A stretch of DNA of 64,000 bases from Kitasatospora purpeofusca (lineage in GTDB: Bacteria > Actinomycetota > Actinomycetes > Streptomycetales > Streptomycetaceae). The notes below the pieces were generated by a model that did not search any database, was not told where the DNA came from, and saw only the letters and a program-made list of their open reading frames with translations. A program made the position numbers and the translations under genes. Position 1 is the stretch's first letter. Each line of letters begins with the position of its first letter. The stretch lies in contig NZ_JODS01000004.1 of NCBI RefSeq assembly GCF_000718025.1, positions 186,001-250,000 of the forward strand, read 5' to 3'. Shown here in pieces: positions 13,982 through 27,117 of the stretch.

Positions 13982-14515
13982 TCACTGCCCTTCCGAGCCT
14001 AGGACCCCGACGCTCGCGGGGCTTCCCGCGCCGGCCTCCTCCACCCGGGTGAAGACCCAGCGCTGCATGGCCCAGAAGCGGAACAGCATCGCCACGAAGG
14101 TGCCCAGCACCATCCCGCTCAGGAAGTCGGCCAGCTCCTGGGTGAACGGGCTGACCCAGGGCTCGCGCAGGTTCAGCAGGTAGCGCGAGGCGATCAGCGG
14201 CAGGTCGTTGACCGCCACGGCGACGGCGCTCACCAGGACGAACAGCAGCGGTTCGCGCCGGCGCCAGGAGGAGCGGAAGGACCACCGCCGGTTGAGCAGA
14301 TAGGAGAGGACGGTGCCGACCACGGTCGCCACGGTGAGCGCCAGCACCGGCTTGCTCGGCATGACGGTGAACCGCAGCGCGTAGTTGATCAGCACGGTCA
14401 GGGCGAAGCAGCCGCTGCCGACCAGCAGGAACTTCACCAGCCGCCGGTGCCGGACCAGGGCCGGACGCACCCGGCCCGGTACCCGGGCCAGGACGCGCTG
14501 GGTGAGGGACGGCAT
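13982..14515 (-). CDS. GtrA-family membrane protein
   Basis: The protein has 177 residues with four predicted membrane helices (around 28-48, 55-75, 92-112 and 135-155). It shows family hallmarks: LVKFLLVGSGCFALTVLINY at the first helix and LSYLLNRRWSF after the second. GtrA-like proteins are thought to help move lipid-linked sugars across the membrane for cell-surface glycosylation. No glycosyltransferase is nearby. It lies between lon and the ROK regulator, all on the minus strand, with a terminator separating it from lon. Confidence 0.88.
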   Translation of the reverse strand: MPSLTQRVLARVPGRVRPALVRHRRLVKFLLVGSGCFALTVLINYALRFTVMPSKPVLALTVATVVGTVLSYLLNRRWSFRSSWRRREPLLFVLVSAVAVAVNDLPLIASRYLLNLREPWVSPFTQELADFLSGMVLGTFVAMLFRFWAMQRWVFTRVEEAGAGSPASVGVLGSEGQ

Positions 14516-14536
14516 CCTCGCAGTCTGGCACGGCGG

Positions 14537-14581
14537 ACGGAGCCCGTCCCGTCCGGCGGACCGGGGCGGGACGGGCTCCGT
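14537..14581. terminator. Hairpin terminator downstream of lon
   Basis: Arms acggagcccgtcccg (14537-14551) and its complement (14567-14581). It lies 33 nt past the lon stop codon and 22 nt before the GtrA start, so it separates the two transcripts. Confidence 0.75.
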
Positions 14582-14613
14582 GCGGGGCCGCCGGACCGAG
14601 GCCCGGCCGGGGA

Positions 14614-17067
<2,454 letters not shown>

Positions 17068-17088
17068 GATCTCTCCCCGGTCAGTGAA

Positions 17089-17109
17089 CTTGAGTCGACC
17101 TGACTAAGG
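17089..17109. promoter_or_regulatory. HAIR-like HspR operator of lon
   Basis: The sequence CTTGAGT, 7 nt, ACTAAGG matches the HspR inverted repeat CTTGAGT-N7-ACTCAAG with a perfect left half and 5 of 7 in the right half. It lies 22 nt upstream of the lon start codon. HspR represses chaperone and lon genes in streptomycetes. Confidence 0.75.
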
Positions 17110-17300
17110 CTTGGCGGCCGCCGGATGTTCCCCGTCGCGCGTTCGCCGTCAGCGAACGCAACGGGCTCATCGAGGGCCGTCGCGGGGCCGTCAAAAAGGC
17201 CCGGTGCGCGAACCGGGAAGCGGTCCCACCGGACGGACCCGGCACGCGCCCGGCATGCACCCCCGTCACGCGGGCCCGGGGGCATCCCCGCCGCACGGAC

Positions 17301-18077
17301 TCAGGAGCGGCCCGACACCACGGCCCTGCGGGCCGCGGACGCGGGCCGGGACAGTTCGGCGGGCACCCCGAGCCGGGCGCGGCGCGGCCGGTGGCCGTCC
17401 CAGCGGCGCAGCCAGCGCCACAGCGCCACCCCCGCCAGCAGCGCCACCGGATGGCCGATCCCGGTGACGAGGTCCCGGTCGGCGGCGATCTGCTCGGCGA
17501 TCAGCGCCACCGCCAGCGCGAGCACGGCCGCGCGCCCGGCCGGCCGGAGCAGCCCGGCCAGCGCGCCGAGGCTGGCGAGCACGCCGTAGCTGACGCCGAT
17601 GTCGAGGTAGTCCATGGCGGCCGGCTCCAGCCGACCGGTCTCCACCGCGACCACGACCACGCCCTGGGAGAGCAGGGTGGCGGCGACGTGCCCGGCCGCG
17701 AAGACCACGGCCGCCCGACCGGGGCCGACCCGGCGCTCCAGCGGCGCGACGGTGAAGGCGAAGGCCCAGAGGTAGGGCATCCAGACCGGCCCGGCCACCC
17801 AGAAGCCGCTGAACAGCAGCGCGCGCAGCGGGTGCTGCAACAGGTTGTGCCCGTCCGAGCTGGAGGCCTCCTGGAGCCGGAGCACGAGCTCCGGGGCGGC
17901 CAGCCCGGCGAAGGTGGTGGTGGCGCCGACCACGGCGAGGTAGCCGAGGGCGAAGGGATTGCGGCGCAGGGTGGGCACCCGGGCCAGGATCCAGTCGACC
18001 GCGCCGGTCCGCAGACCGGCCCGGAGCATCCCGTACGGCGGCCCGCCGTGCCCGGCGGGCGCCTGTCGCTCCGTCAT
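17301..18077 (-). CDS. Rhomboid-like integral membrane protein
   Basis: The protein has 258 residues from the ATG at 18077-18075, which follows ggagcggagg; the longer frame is rejected. About six hydrophobic segments are seen. A GHVAATLLSQG segment and a DIGVSYGVLASLGALAG segment, the latter resembling the rhomboid Gly-x-Ser-x-Gly region, are followed by a late histidine in GIGHPVALLAG, giving a possible Ser-His pair. This fits the actinobacterial rhomboid-like family. Proteolytic activity is not proven for such proteins. It lies upstream of lon on the same strand, separated by 230 nt that include the lon operator. The substrate is unknown. Confidence 0.75.
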   Translation of the reverse strand: MTERQAPAGHGGPPYGMLRAGLRTGAVDWILARVPTLRRNPFALGYLAVVGATTTFAGLAAPELVLRLQEASSSDGHNLLQHPLRALLFSGFWVAGPVWMPYLWAFAFTVAPLERRVGPGRAAVVFAAGHVAATLLSQGVVVVAVETGRLEPAAMDYLDIGVSYGVLASLGALAGLLRPAGRAAVLALAVALIAEQIAADRDLVTGIGHPVALLAGVALWRWLRRWDGHRPRRARLGVPAELSRPASAARRAVVSGRS

Positions 18078-18620
18078 GCCGCCTCCGCTCCAACGCCCGC
18101 AGCCGTCACCCGCGCGTGTCCAACGTACCGGCGCGTACCGGAAATCCCACCCCCACGAATTTGTCGTGGTCACGGTACGTCCGACAGCTGGGAGTCCGCT
18201 GGGAGAACGCCGTGAGGATCCGGGGTCCGCACCGGCCCGCATTGGTCCAGACCTTCTACCCCTTTCGGGGCCGCTTTCCGCCCTGACCGGCGGCTTGGTG
18301 TCAACTCATGTGCATACGTACCGTTACAGAGTGAAAAAACGCCGGGTAAGGTATCGGCCCGTGCCCACTTCCCGGTGGGCCCGAAAGCCGGTCCGACCGA
18401 CCGGTCCGCGGGCCGGAAATGTCCGGTCCACCTGCCGGGAATCACCTGCGGTCCGTACGCTGCGAGGTGTACGGGAGACGGAGAGCGGCCCACGCCCTCG
18501 CCGTCACCCCCGCACGCGACGGGACGGCGGACCCGGCACAGTCCACGACGGAACAAGACTACGAAGCGGAGCCTTCGCCATCCCCACAGGTGGCCGGCCC
18601 GCAGCCCTGGGGGCGGTGGC
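18078..18620. other. Divergent intergenic region with a small palindrome, no gene seen
   Basis: The 540-nt gap between the rhomboid-like gene (minus) and the response regulator (plus) must hold both promoters. A short palindrome, CCACGAatttgTCGTGG, lies at 18153-18169. An AT-richer patch around 18300-18350 (catacgtaccgttacagag) is the likeliest promoter area for the response-regulator gene. In-frame codons of the response-regulator frame extend back to 18375 but look non-coding. Confidence 0.5.
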
Positions 18621-19364
18621 GTGACCGTGACAGAAATTCAGCAGGACAACCAGAACACCGGCGGCACGGTGAGCAGCCAGCGCAGAGTGCTGGTGGTGGA
18701 GGACGAACCCACGATCGCCGAGTCGATCGCGGCCCGATTGGGCGCGGAGGGCTTCAAGGTGGCGGTGGCCCACGACGGCCCCGGCGCCGTCGACGGCTTC
18801 CACACCTGGCAGCCGGACCTCGTCGTCCTCGACATCATGCTGCCCGGCTTCGACGGACTGGAGGTGTGCCGCCGGATCCAGGCCCAGCGCCCGGTGCCGG
18901 TCCTGATGCTCACCGCGCGGGACGACGAGACGGACCTGCTGGTCGGCCTCGGCGTCGGTGCCGACGACTACATGACCAAGCCCTTCTCCATGCGCGAACT
19001 GGCCGCCCGGGTCAATGTGCTGCTGCGCCGCGTCGAGCGTGCCCAGCAGGCCGCCCGGACGCCCGCGCTGGGCAGCCTGCGCTTCGGCGAGCTGGAGATC
19101 GACCATGTGCAGCGCCGGGTCCGGCTGGCCTCGGGCGACGTCCACCTGACGCCGACCGAGTTCGACCTGCTCGCCTGCCTGGCCGCCCAGCCGCGCGCCG
19201 TGCTCACCCGTGAACAACTGCTGGCCGAGGTCTGGGACTGGACGGACGCGTCCGGCACCCGCACCGTCGACAGCCACGTCAAGGCGCTGCGCCGCAAGAT
19301 CGGCGCCAGCTGGATCCGCACCGTGCACGGTGTCGGGTACGCGCTGGAGGCCCCGCTCTCGTAG
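18621..19364 (+). CDS. OmpR-family response regulator
   Basis: The protein has 247 residues from GTG 18621; starts at 18627 or 18669 are also possible. The receiver domain has the acidic pair VVEDEP, phosphoacceptor Asp71 in VVLDIMLPG, and the conserved Thr and Lys in MLTARDD and TKPFS. The C-terminal winged helix (about 155-245) contains LTPTEFDLLACLAAQPRAVL and RTVDSHVKALRRKIG. It pairs with the histidine kinase 90 nt downstream. From memory the pair occupies the place of SCO5283/SCO5282 in S. coelicolor, between lon and the 2-oxoglutarate dehydrogenase gene. The signal and target genes are not readable. Confidence 0.93.
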   Translation: MTVTEIQQDNQNTGGTVSSQRRVLVVEDEPTIAESIAARLGAEGFKVAVAHDGPGAVDGFHTWQPDLVVLDIMLPGFDGLEVCRRIQAQRPVPVLMLTARDDETDLLVGLGVGADDYMTKPFSMRELAARVNVLLRRVERAQQAARTPALGSLRFGELEIDHVQRRVRLASGDVHLTPTEFDLLACLAAQPRAVLTREQLLAEVWDWTDASGTRTVDSHVKALRRKIGASWIRTVHGVGYALEAPLS

Positions 19365-19453
19365 CGGCACCACCCTCGGACAACGGGCCGCCGGGGGGCC
19401 CGCTGTCCCGAACCGCCGTGCGGCGGACCCACGCGGGGGACCACAGGGGACCA

Positions 19454-20584
<1,131 letters not shown>

Positions 20585-20933
20585 CCGCCGTCCGCGTCGT
20601 GGCTCCGGGCCCGGACCCACGACGCGGACGGACCGGCGGCACCGGGACGACCGCTACGTGCACCGGGACGGATGTCACAGATCCGACACAGTGCACAAAG
20701 AGGATCGACGCCCACTTTTGTCCGTTTTTGTCACCCTTTGGATGGCGATCGGAAGCGGTCGGTTCCCCGCCGATGTGGCTTTCTAACGCACATTTCCAGC
20801 CAATCCGCAGGTCAGGACTGTGATCTGGGCGACGCCTGCCCCCCGGGGACTGCGCGATCACTGGTCGGAGGCGTAGCCTTAATCCCCGCTGTCCAAACAT
20901 CCCAAAAGGAAGCGGAAGAGGGCGGTTGCCGCC
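20585..20933. other. Leader region of the 2-oxoglutarate dehydrogenase gene
   Basis: This 349-nt gap has no gene. It is less GC-rich than its surroundings around 20680-20830 (for instance acttttgtccgtttttgtca near 20712) and should carry the promoter of the following large gene. A short inverted or direct repeat of the ttttgtc type occurs twice there. No known operator is recognised. Confidence 0.45.
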
Positions 20934-23900
20934 GTGTCGCCACAGTCCCCTGAACACCCCAACAGCTCGGCTAGCTCCACTGGCTTCGGCCCCAATGAGT
21001 GGCTCGTCGACGAGATCTACCAGCAGTACCTCCAGGACCCGAACTCGGTAGACCGAGCCTGGTGGGACTTTTTCGCCGACTACAAGCCCGGTACCGAGGT
21101 GACCCCAGTGACCCAGGCCGCGACCCAGGTCGGCGTGACGCCGACCCCCGCCGCCGCCCCCGCGTCCGCTCCGGCCGTCCAGGCCCCCGCTGCCCCGGCC
21201 GCCCCCGCGCCGGTGCAGCAGGCCCCGACGGCTCCCGCGGCCCCCGTGGCTCCCGCGCCGCTCGCCGCCCCCCCGGCCGCGCCCCCGGCGCCCAAGGCCG
21301 CCGCCCCGGCGCCCGCGCCGGCCGCCGCGAGCGCGGGCCCCGAGCTGGTTCAGCTCCGCGGCCCGGCCAAGGCCGTCGCCACCAACATGGACGCCTCGCT
21401 GGAGGTGCCGACCGCCACCTCGGTCCGCGCCGTCCCGGCCAAGCTGCTGATCGACAACCGCATTGTCATCAACAACCACCTGCAGCGCGCCCGCGGTGGC
21501 AAGGTCTCCTTCACCCACCTGATCGGTTACGCCCTGGTCCAGGCCGTCAAGGCCTCCCCGGGCATGAACCACAGCTACAAGGTGGAGGACGGCAAGTCCT
21601 ACCTGGTCAAGCCCGAGCACGTGAACCTCGGCCTGGCCATCGACCTGGTCAAGCCGAACGGCGACCGCCAGCTCGTCGTCGCGGCCATCAAGAAGGCCGA
21701 GACCCTCGACTTCTTCGGCTTCTGGCAGGCCTACGAGGACATCGTCCGCCGGGCCCGCGCCAACAAGCTGACCATGGACGACTTCACCGGCGTCACGGTC
21801 TCGCTGACCAACCCCGGCGGCATCGGCACCGTGCACTCCGTGCCGCGCCTGATGCAGAACCAGGGCACCATCGTCGGCGTCGGCGCCATGGAGTACCCGG
21901 CCGAGTTCCAGGGCTCCGCCCCGGAGACCCTGGCCCGCCTCGGCGTCTCCAAGATCATGACGCTGACCTCGACCTACGACCACCGCGTCATCCAGGGCGC
22001 GGCGTCGGGCGAGTTCCTGCGCACGATCCACCAGCTGCTGCTGGGGCAGAACGGTTTCTACGACGAGATCTTCGAGTCGCTCCGGATCCCGTACGAGCCG
22101 GTCCGCTGGGCCACCGACGTCGCCACCACGCACGACGACGAGGTCAACAAGACCGCCCGCGTCATCGAGCTGATCCACTCCTACCGGGTCCGCGGCCACC
22201 TCATGGCCGACACCGACCCGCTGGAGTACAAGCAGCGCAAGCACCCCGACCTGGACGTCACCACCCACGGCCTCACCCTGTGGGACCTGGAGCGCGAGTT
22301 CGCGGTCGGCGGCTTCGGCGGCCAGCGGATGATGAAGCTCCGCGACATCCTCGGCCTGCTGCGCAACACGTACTGCCGCACGGTCGGCATCGAGTACATG
22401 CACATCCAGGACCCGAAGCAGCGCAAGTGGCTGCAGGAGCGCCTGGAGAAGCCGTACACCAAGCCGGAGCGCGAGGAGCAGCTGCGCATCCTGCGCCGGC
22501 TGAACTCGGCCGAGGCCTTCGAGACCTTCCTGCAGACCAAGTACGTCGGGCAGAAGCGTTTCTCGCTGGAGGGCGGCGAGTCGCTCATCCCGCTGCTGGA
22601 CGCCACCATCGACTCGGCGGCCGAGCACCGCCTGGACGAGGCCGTCATCGGCATGGCCCACCGCGGCCGCCTCAACGTGCTGGCCAACATCGTCGGCAAG
22701 CCGTACGGCAAGATCTTCGGCGAGTTCGAGGGCAACCTCGACCCGAAGTCGATGCACGGCTCCGGCGACGTGAAGTACCACCTCGGTTCCGAGGGCACCT
22801 TCACCGGCCTGGACGGCGAGACCATCAAGGTCTCGCTGGCCGCGAACCCCTCCCACCTGGAGGCCGTGGACCCGGTCGTCGAGGGCATCGCCCGCGCCAA
22901 GCAGGACATCCTGGACCAGGGCGGCACGACCTTCCCGGTGCTGCCGATCCAGATCCACGGCGACGCGGCCTTCGCCGGCCAGGGCGTCGTCGCGGAGACC
23001 CTGAACATGTCGCAGCTGCGCGGCTACCGCACCGGCGGCACCGTGCACGTCGTGGTGAACAACCAGGTCGGCTTCACCGCCGCCCCGGCCTCCAGCCGCT
23101 CCTCGATGTACTGCACCGACGTGGCCCGCATGATCGAGGCCCCGATCTTCCATGTGAACGGCGACGACCCGGAGGCCGTGGTCCGCGTCGCGCGGCTCGC
23201 CTTCGAGTTCCGCCAGGAGTTCCACAAGGACGTCGTGATCGACCTCATCTGCTACCGCCGCCGCGGTCACAACGAGGCCGACAACCCGTCGTTCACCCAG
23301 CCGCTGATGTACGACCTGATCGACAAGAAGCGCTCGGTGCGCAAGCTGTACACCGAGGGCCTGATCGGTCGCGGCGACATCACCATGGAAGAGGCGGAGC
23401 AGGCGCTCCAGGACTTCCAGGGCCAGCTGGAGAAGGTGTTCGCCGAGGTCCGCGACGCCGCCCAGACCCCCGCCGCCGCCACCAGCGGCAAGCCGGTCGC
23501 CGACTTCCCGGTCACCATCCGGACCGGCATCTCCGAGGAGATGGTCAAGCGGATCGCCGCCTCGCAGGTCAACCTGCCGGACTGGCTGACCGTGCACCCG
23601 CGACTGCTGCCGCAGCTGCAGCGCCGCGCCGGCTCGGTCGAGGACAACACCATCGACTGGGCGATGGGCGAGACCCTCGCCATCGGCTCGCTGCTCATGG
23701 AGGGCCACCCGGTCCGCCTGGCCGGCCAGGACAGCCGCCGCGGCACCTTCGGCCAGCGGCACGCCGTCCTGATCGACCGGGCCACCGGCGAGGACTACAC
23801 CCCGCTGCAGTACCTCACCGAGGACCAGGCCCGCTACACCGTGTACGACAGCCTGCTGTCCGAGTACGCGGCGATGGGCTTCGAGTACGGCTACTCGCTG

Positions 23901-24698
23901 ACCCGCCCGAACGCGCTGGTCATGTGGGAGGCGCAGTTCGGCGACTTCGTCAACGGCGCGCAGACCATGGTGGACGAGTACATCGCCTCCGCCGAGCAGA
24001 AGTGGGGCCAGCACTCGGGCGTCACCCTGCTGCTGCCGCACGGCTACGAGGGCCAGGGCCCGGACCACTCGTCCGCCCGCCCGGAGCGCTTCCTGCAGAT
24101 GTGCGCGCAGGACAACATGACGGTCGCCATGCCCACCCTGCCGTCGAACTACTTCCACCTGCTGCGCTGGCAGGCGCACAACCCGCACCACAAGCCGCTG
24201 ATCGTCTTCACCCCGAAGTCGATGCTGCGTCTGAAGGCCGCGGCGAGTGCGACGGAGGAGTTCCTGTCCGGCTCGTTCCGCCCGGTCATCGGCGACACCA
24301 CCGTCGACCCGGCGAACGTCCGCAAGGTCGTCATCACGGCCGGCAAGTTCTACTACGACGTGGAGGCGGCCCGCACCGAGCGCGGCATCACCGACACCGC
24401 GATCGTCCGGGTCGAGCGCCTCTACCCGCTGCCGGTGGCCGAGCTCCAGGAGGAGCTGGCCAAGTACGGCGACGACGTCCAGTTCGTCTGGGCGCAGGAG
24501 GAGCCGGCCAACCAGGGTGCCTGGCCGTTCATCGCGATGAACCTGGTCGACCACCTGCAGGTCGTCATCGGCCGCAGCGCCGACGGCCCGCGGCTGCGCC
24601 GCGTCGCCCGCACGGCCTCCTCGGCCCCCGCGGTCGGCTCGGCCAAGCGCCACGGCGCCGAGCAGCAGGCGCTGCTGGAGGAGATCTTCACGATCTGA
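20934..24698 (+). CDS. kgd: Fused E2-E1 2-oxoglutarate dehydrogenase/decarboxylase (Kgd/OdhA type)
   Basis: The protein has 1254 residues from a GTG start. Residues 1-45 hold the short E1-type N-terminus (WLVDEIYQQYLQDPNSVD). An Ala/Pro linker (about 60-125) and an acyltransferase (E2) domain (130-370) with DHRVIQGA at 349-356 follow. The rest is the thiamine-diphosphate E1 module, including HGDAAFAGQGVV near 676. This architecture, an E2 catalytic domain without a lipoyl domain joined to E1, is specific to actinobacteria. The enzyme feeds 2-oxoglutarate into succinyl-CoA together with separate lipoylated E2 and E3 partners. In mycobacteria and corynebacteria it is inhibited by the FHA protein GarA/OdhI under PknG or PknB control; no such gene lies here. 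Confidence 0.96.
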   Translation: MSPQSPEHPNSSASSTGFGPNEWLVDEIYQQYLQDPNSVDRAWWDFFADYKPGTEVTPVTQAATQVGVTPTPAAAPASAPAVQAPAAPAAPAPVQQAPTAPAAPVAPAPLAAPPAAPPAPKAAAPAPAPAAASAGPELVQLRGPAKAVATNMDASLEVPTATSVRAVPAKLLIDNRIVINNHLQRARGGKVSFTHLIGYALVQAVKASPGMNHSYKVEDGKSYLVKPEHVNLGLAIDLVKPNGDRQLVVAAIKKAETLDFFGFWQAYEDIVRRARANKLTMDDFTGVTVSLTNPGGIGTVHSVPRLMQNQGTIVGVGAMEYPAEFQGSAPETLARLGVSKIMTLTSTYDHRVIQGAASGEFLRTIHQLLLGQNGFYDEIFESLRIPYEPVRWATDVATTHDDEVNKTARVIELIHSYRVRGHLMADTDPLEYKQRKHPDLDVTTHGLTLWDLEREFAVGGFGGQRMMKLRDILGLLRNTYCRTVGIEYMHIQDPKQRKWLQERLEKPYTKPEREEQLRILRRLNSAEAFETFLQTKYVGQKRFSLEGGESLIPLLDATIDSAAEHRLDEAVIGMAHRGRLNVLANIVGKPYGKIFGEFEGNLDPKSMHGSGDVKYHLGSEGTFTGLDGETIKVSLAANPSHLEAVDPVVEGIARAKQDILDQGGTTFPVLPIQIHGDAAFAGQGVVAETLNMSQLRGYRTGGTVHVVVNNQVGFTAAPASSRSSMYCTDVARMIEAPIFHVNGDDPEAVVRVARLAFEFRQEFHKDVVIDLICYRRRGHNEADNPSFTQPLMYDLIDKKRSVRKLYTEGLIGRGDITMEEAEQALQDFQGQLEKVFAEVRDAAQTPAAATSGKPVADFPVTIRTGISEEMVKRIAASQVNLPDWLTVHPRLLPQLQRRAGSVEDNTIDWAMGETLAIGSLLMEGHPVRLAGQDSRRGTFGQRHAVLIDRATGEDYTPLQYLTEDQARYTVYDSLLSEYAAMGFEYGYSLTRPNALVMWEAQFGDFVNGAQTMVDEYIASAEQKWGQHSGVTLLLPHGYEGQGPDHSSARPERFLQMCAQDNMTVAMPTLPSNYFHLLRWQAHNPHHKPLIVFTPKSMLRLKAAASATEEFLSGSFRPVIGDTTVDPANVRKVVITAGKFYYDVEAARTERGITDTAIVRVERLYPLPVAELQEELAKYGDDVQFVWAQEEPANQGAWPFIAMNLVDHLQVVIGRSADGPRLRRVARTASSAPAVGSAKRHGAEQQALLEEIFTI

Positions 24699-24743
24699 CG
24701 CCGCCCGCACCGGTCGCCACCGGTCGGCCGCGCGCACGGCAAC

Positions 24744-24782
24744 GGCCCCCCGCGTCCCTGGATCCCAGGGACGCGGGGGGCC
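24744..24782. terminator. 17-bp hairpin terminator after kgd
   Basis: Arms 24744-24760 and 24766-24782 (ggccccccgcgtccctg and complement) with a short loop, 46 nt past the kgd stop. Confidence 0.85.
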
Positions 24783-24996
24783 GCCGTCGTTCCCCGGTGC
24801 GACGGCGGGCCCCGGCGGACCGCGGCCGCGCCGTGTGCGAAGGTCCCAGCTCTGCAACCAAAGCGGCACCGACCTGCGCGGCCTGCTGACGGATCGATAG
24901 GTTAAGGCTCGCCGGACCGTCGGCCGGGTGCCCGTCGTCGCGCCCACCGTCGGAGCCCGGTGGACCTCACCGCTCTCCCAGGGGGATCAAAACCGC

Positions 24997-27069
24997 ATGA
25001 CCGCCGACACGCCACGGGACGCCGCAGCCTCACCCCTCCCGCCGGTCTTCCAGCCGCTGCTCCCCGACGACCCCAGGGAGGTGGGCGGCTACCGGCTGTT
25101 CGCCCGGCTCGGGGCCGGCGGCATGGGCCGCGTCTACCTCTCCTACACGCCCGGCGGTCGGCCGGTGGCGCTCAAGGTGGTCCGCCCGGAGTTCGCCGAG
25201 GACGGCGAGTTCCGCCGCCGGTTCGCCCAGGAGGTCTCCAACGCCCAGCGCATCCACGGCCTCTACACCGCCCAGGTGATCGACTCCGGCGGTCTGGACT
25301 CGGACGCGCCGTGGCTGGTCACCGCCTACGTCCCCGGGCCGTCGCTGCAGCAGGTGGTGCGCGAGAACGGCGCGCTCCCGGTGCGCACCGTGCTGCTGCT
25401 GATGGGCGGCATCGCCGAGGCGCTGCAGGCCATCCACAGCGTCGAGGTGGTCCACCGCGACCTCAAGCCGGCCAATGTGCTGGTGGCCGGCGACGGCCCG
25501 CGGGTGATCGACTTCGGTATCGCCCGGGCCGCCGACGCCACCGCCCTGACCGGTACCGGCTACCGGATCGGCTCGCCCGCCTTCATGTCCCCGGAGCAGG
25601 CCCAGGGCCGCCCGGTCACTCCGGCGACCGACGTGTTCGCGCTCGGCGCGCTGGCCGCGTACGTGGCCGGCGGCAGCGCGCCGTTCGGCGACGGCCCGGA
25701 CACCGCCGTGCTCTACCGGGTGGTGCACGAGCAGCCCGACCTGGACGCCGTGCCGGCGGACCTGCGCGAGCTGGTCCTGCGCTGCCTCGCGAAGTCGCCG
25801 GAGGACCGGCCCCGGCCGGCCGAGATCATCGACGTGGCCCGCAACCACCCGAGCGTCGGCGGCCAGCTGCGGTTCGCCGACGACTGGCTGCCCCGGCAGG
25901 TCAACACCGAGATCACCCGCCGCTCGGACCTGCCGAAGACGCCGCCCACCCCGCTGCCGGCCGCGCCTCCGCAGCCCTCCGGCCCGCCGACCGGGTCGTC
26001 CCCGCTGACTCCGCCGCCGGCCGTGCCACCGGCCCCGCCGCAGCCGGCCGGGGCGCCCGCCACCCACGCGGCCACCACGCCGTCCTTCGGCCCGCCGCCG
26101 CCCGGGTTCGGCCCCGTCCGACCGGACACCCCGCCGCCCGGCTTCGTCCCGCCGCCGCTCGGCGCGTACGGCGCCGCGCAGCCGCCCACCGAGGCGCCCA
26201 CCGGCCCGCTGCTCGGCGCCCCGCCCACCGTCCAGTTGCGGCAGGAGCCGCCGTCCTACGACACCCCGCCGCCCGGCCCGGTGGTCACCGACAGCCCGGC
26301 GCCCGCGCCGGAGCAGGCCCGCAGCAGGGGCGGGGTCTCCTGGAAGGTGCTGCTGACCGTCGCCCTGGTGATGGCGGTCGGCGGCACGGCCGGCGGGGTC
26401 GCGCTGATGGCCAAGTTCAACAAGGACGACAAGAACAACTCCGCGCACCAGTCGAGCGCGGGCTCGGGCAGCTCCCAGCCGGCCGCGCCGCCGGCGGGCG
26501 GCGCCGCCGCGGCCGCGACCACCCCCGCGACCACGCCCTCGACCGATCCAACCCCGTCCTCGGCCAAGACCTCCGGCTCCTCCTCCGGGGCGGTGACCTC
26601 GGCCCCCTCGGCCTCGTCCGGCACCGGTGTGACCGCGCCGGCCCGGCCGACCGGCTACTCCCCGCTGCTGGCCCAGAAGCCGCTGTCCATCCCCGGCACC
26701 GACGCCTACTACGACTCCTACCGGATCGACCTGGACGCCGGGACGGTGGTGCCGCGCGGCACCGACCTCAAGTGGGGCCTGGGCCTGAACGCCACCGGCA
26801 GCAGCAGCAAGGCCAACTCCTTCGTCACCGCGGGCGACAACAAGTCGGACTTCGCGGTGATCACCGAGTCCACCGTGACGCCCGACCAGTGCGCCGTCGC
26901 GATCGACTCCCGGCCGGACACCGACCTGTCCTTCAACCGGGTCTCGCCGGGCCGCCTGCTCTGCATCCGGGACCGGGTCACCCGCAACATCGCCGTCGCG
27001 GTGGTCGAGGTCGCGGACGTCACCACCGGCGCGGTGAAGCTCACCGTGAGCACCTGGCGCGCCAGCTGA
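24997..27069 (+). CDS. Membrane Ser/Thr protein kinase, PknB-like kinase domain without PASTA
   Basis: The protein has 690 residues from ATG 24997 (site caggggga). The kinase domain spans about 32-295, with glycine loop LGAGGMGRVYL, lysine in VALKVVRPE, catalytic HRDLKPAN (His153, Asp155), DFGIARA and the PEQAQG activation segment. A 150-residue Pro-rich juxtamembrane linker follows, then one membrane helix at about 447-468. A Ser/Thr/Ala-rich extracellular stalk and an unassigned outer domain (ARPTGYSPLLAQ onward, about 130 residues) complete it. It lacks PASTA repeats, so it should sense something other than muropeptides. The kinase assignment is certain and the ligand unknown. Confidence 0.93.
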   Translation: MTADTPRDAAASPLPPVFQPLLPDDPREVGGYRLFARLGAGGMGRVYLSYTPGGRPVALKVVRPEFAEDGEFRRRFAQEVSNAQRIHGLYTAQVIDSGGLDSDAPWLVTAYVPGPSLQQVVRENGALPVRTVLLLMGGIAEALQAIHSVEVVHRDLKPANVLVAGDGPRVIDFGIARAADATALTGTGYRIGSPAFMSPEQAQGRPVTPATDVFALGALAAYVAGGSAPFGDGPDTAVLYRVVHEQPDLDAVPADLRELVLRCLAKSPEDRPRPAEIIDVARNHPSVGGQLRFADDWLPRQVNTEITRRSDLPKTPPTPLPAAPPQPSGPPTGSSPLTPPPAVPPAPPQPAGAPATHAATTPSFGPPPPGFGPVRPDTPPPGFVPPPLGAYGAAQPPTEAPTGPLLGAPPTVQLRQEPPSYDTPPPGPVVTDSPAPAPEQARSRGGVSWKVLLTVALVMAVGGTAGGVALMAKFNKDDKNNSAHQSSAGSGSSQPAAPPAGGAAAAATTPATTPSTDPTPSSAKTSGSSSGAVTSAPSASSGTGVTAPARPTGYSPLLAQKPLSIPGTDAYYDSYRIDLDAGTVVPRGTDLKWGLGLNATGSSSKANSFVTAGDNKSDFAVITESTVTPDQCAVAIDSRPDTDLSFNRVSPGRLLCIRDRVTRNIAVAVVEVADVTTGAVKLTVSTWRAS

Positions 27070-27117
27070 CCCGGTCTATCCTGACCAGGTCGAATCCCCA
27101 CCGGACCGGAGCGAACC

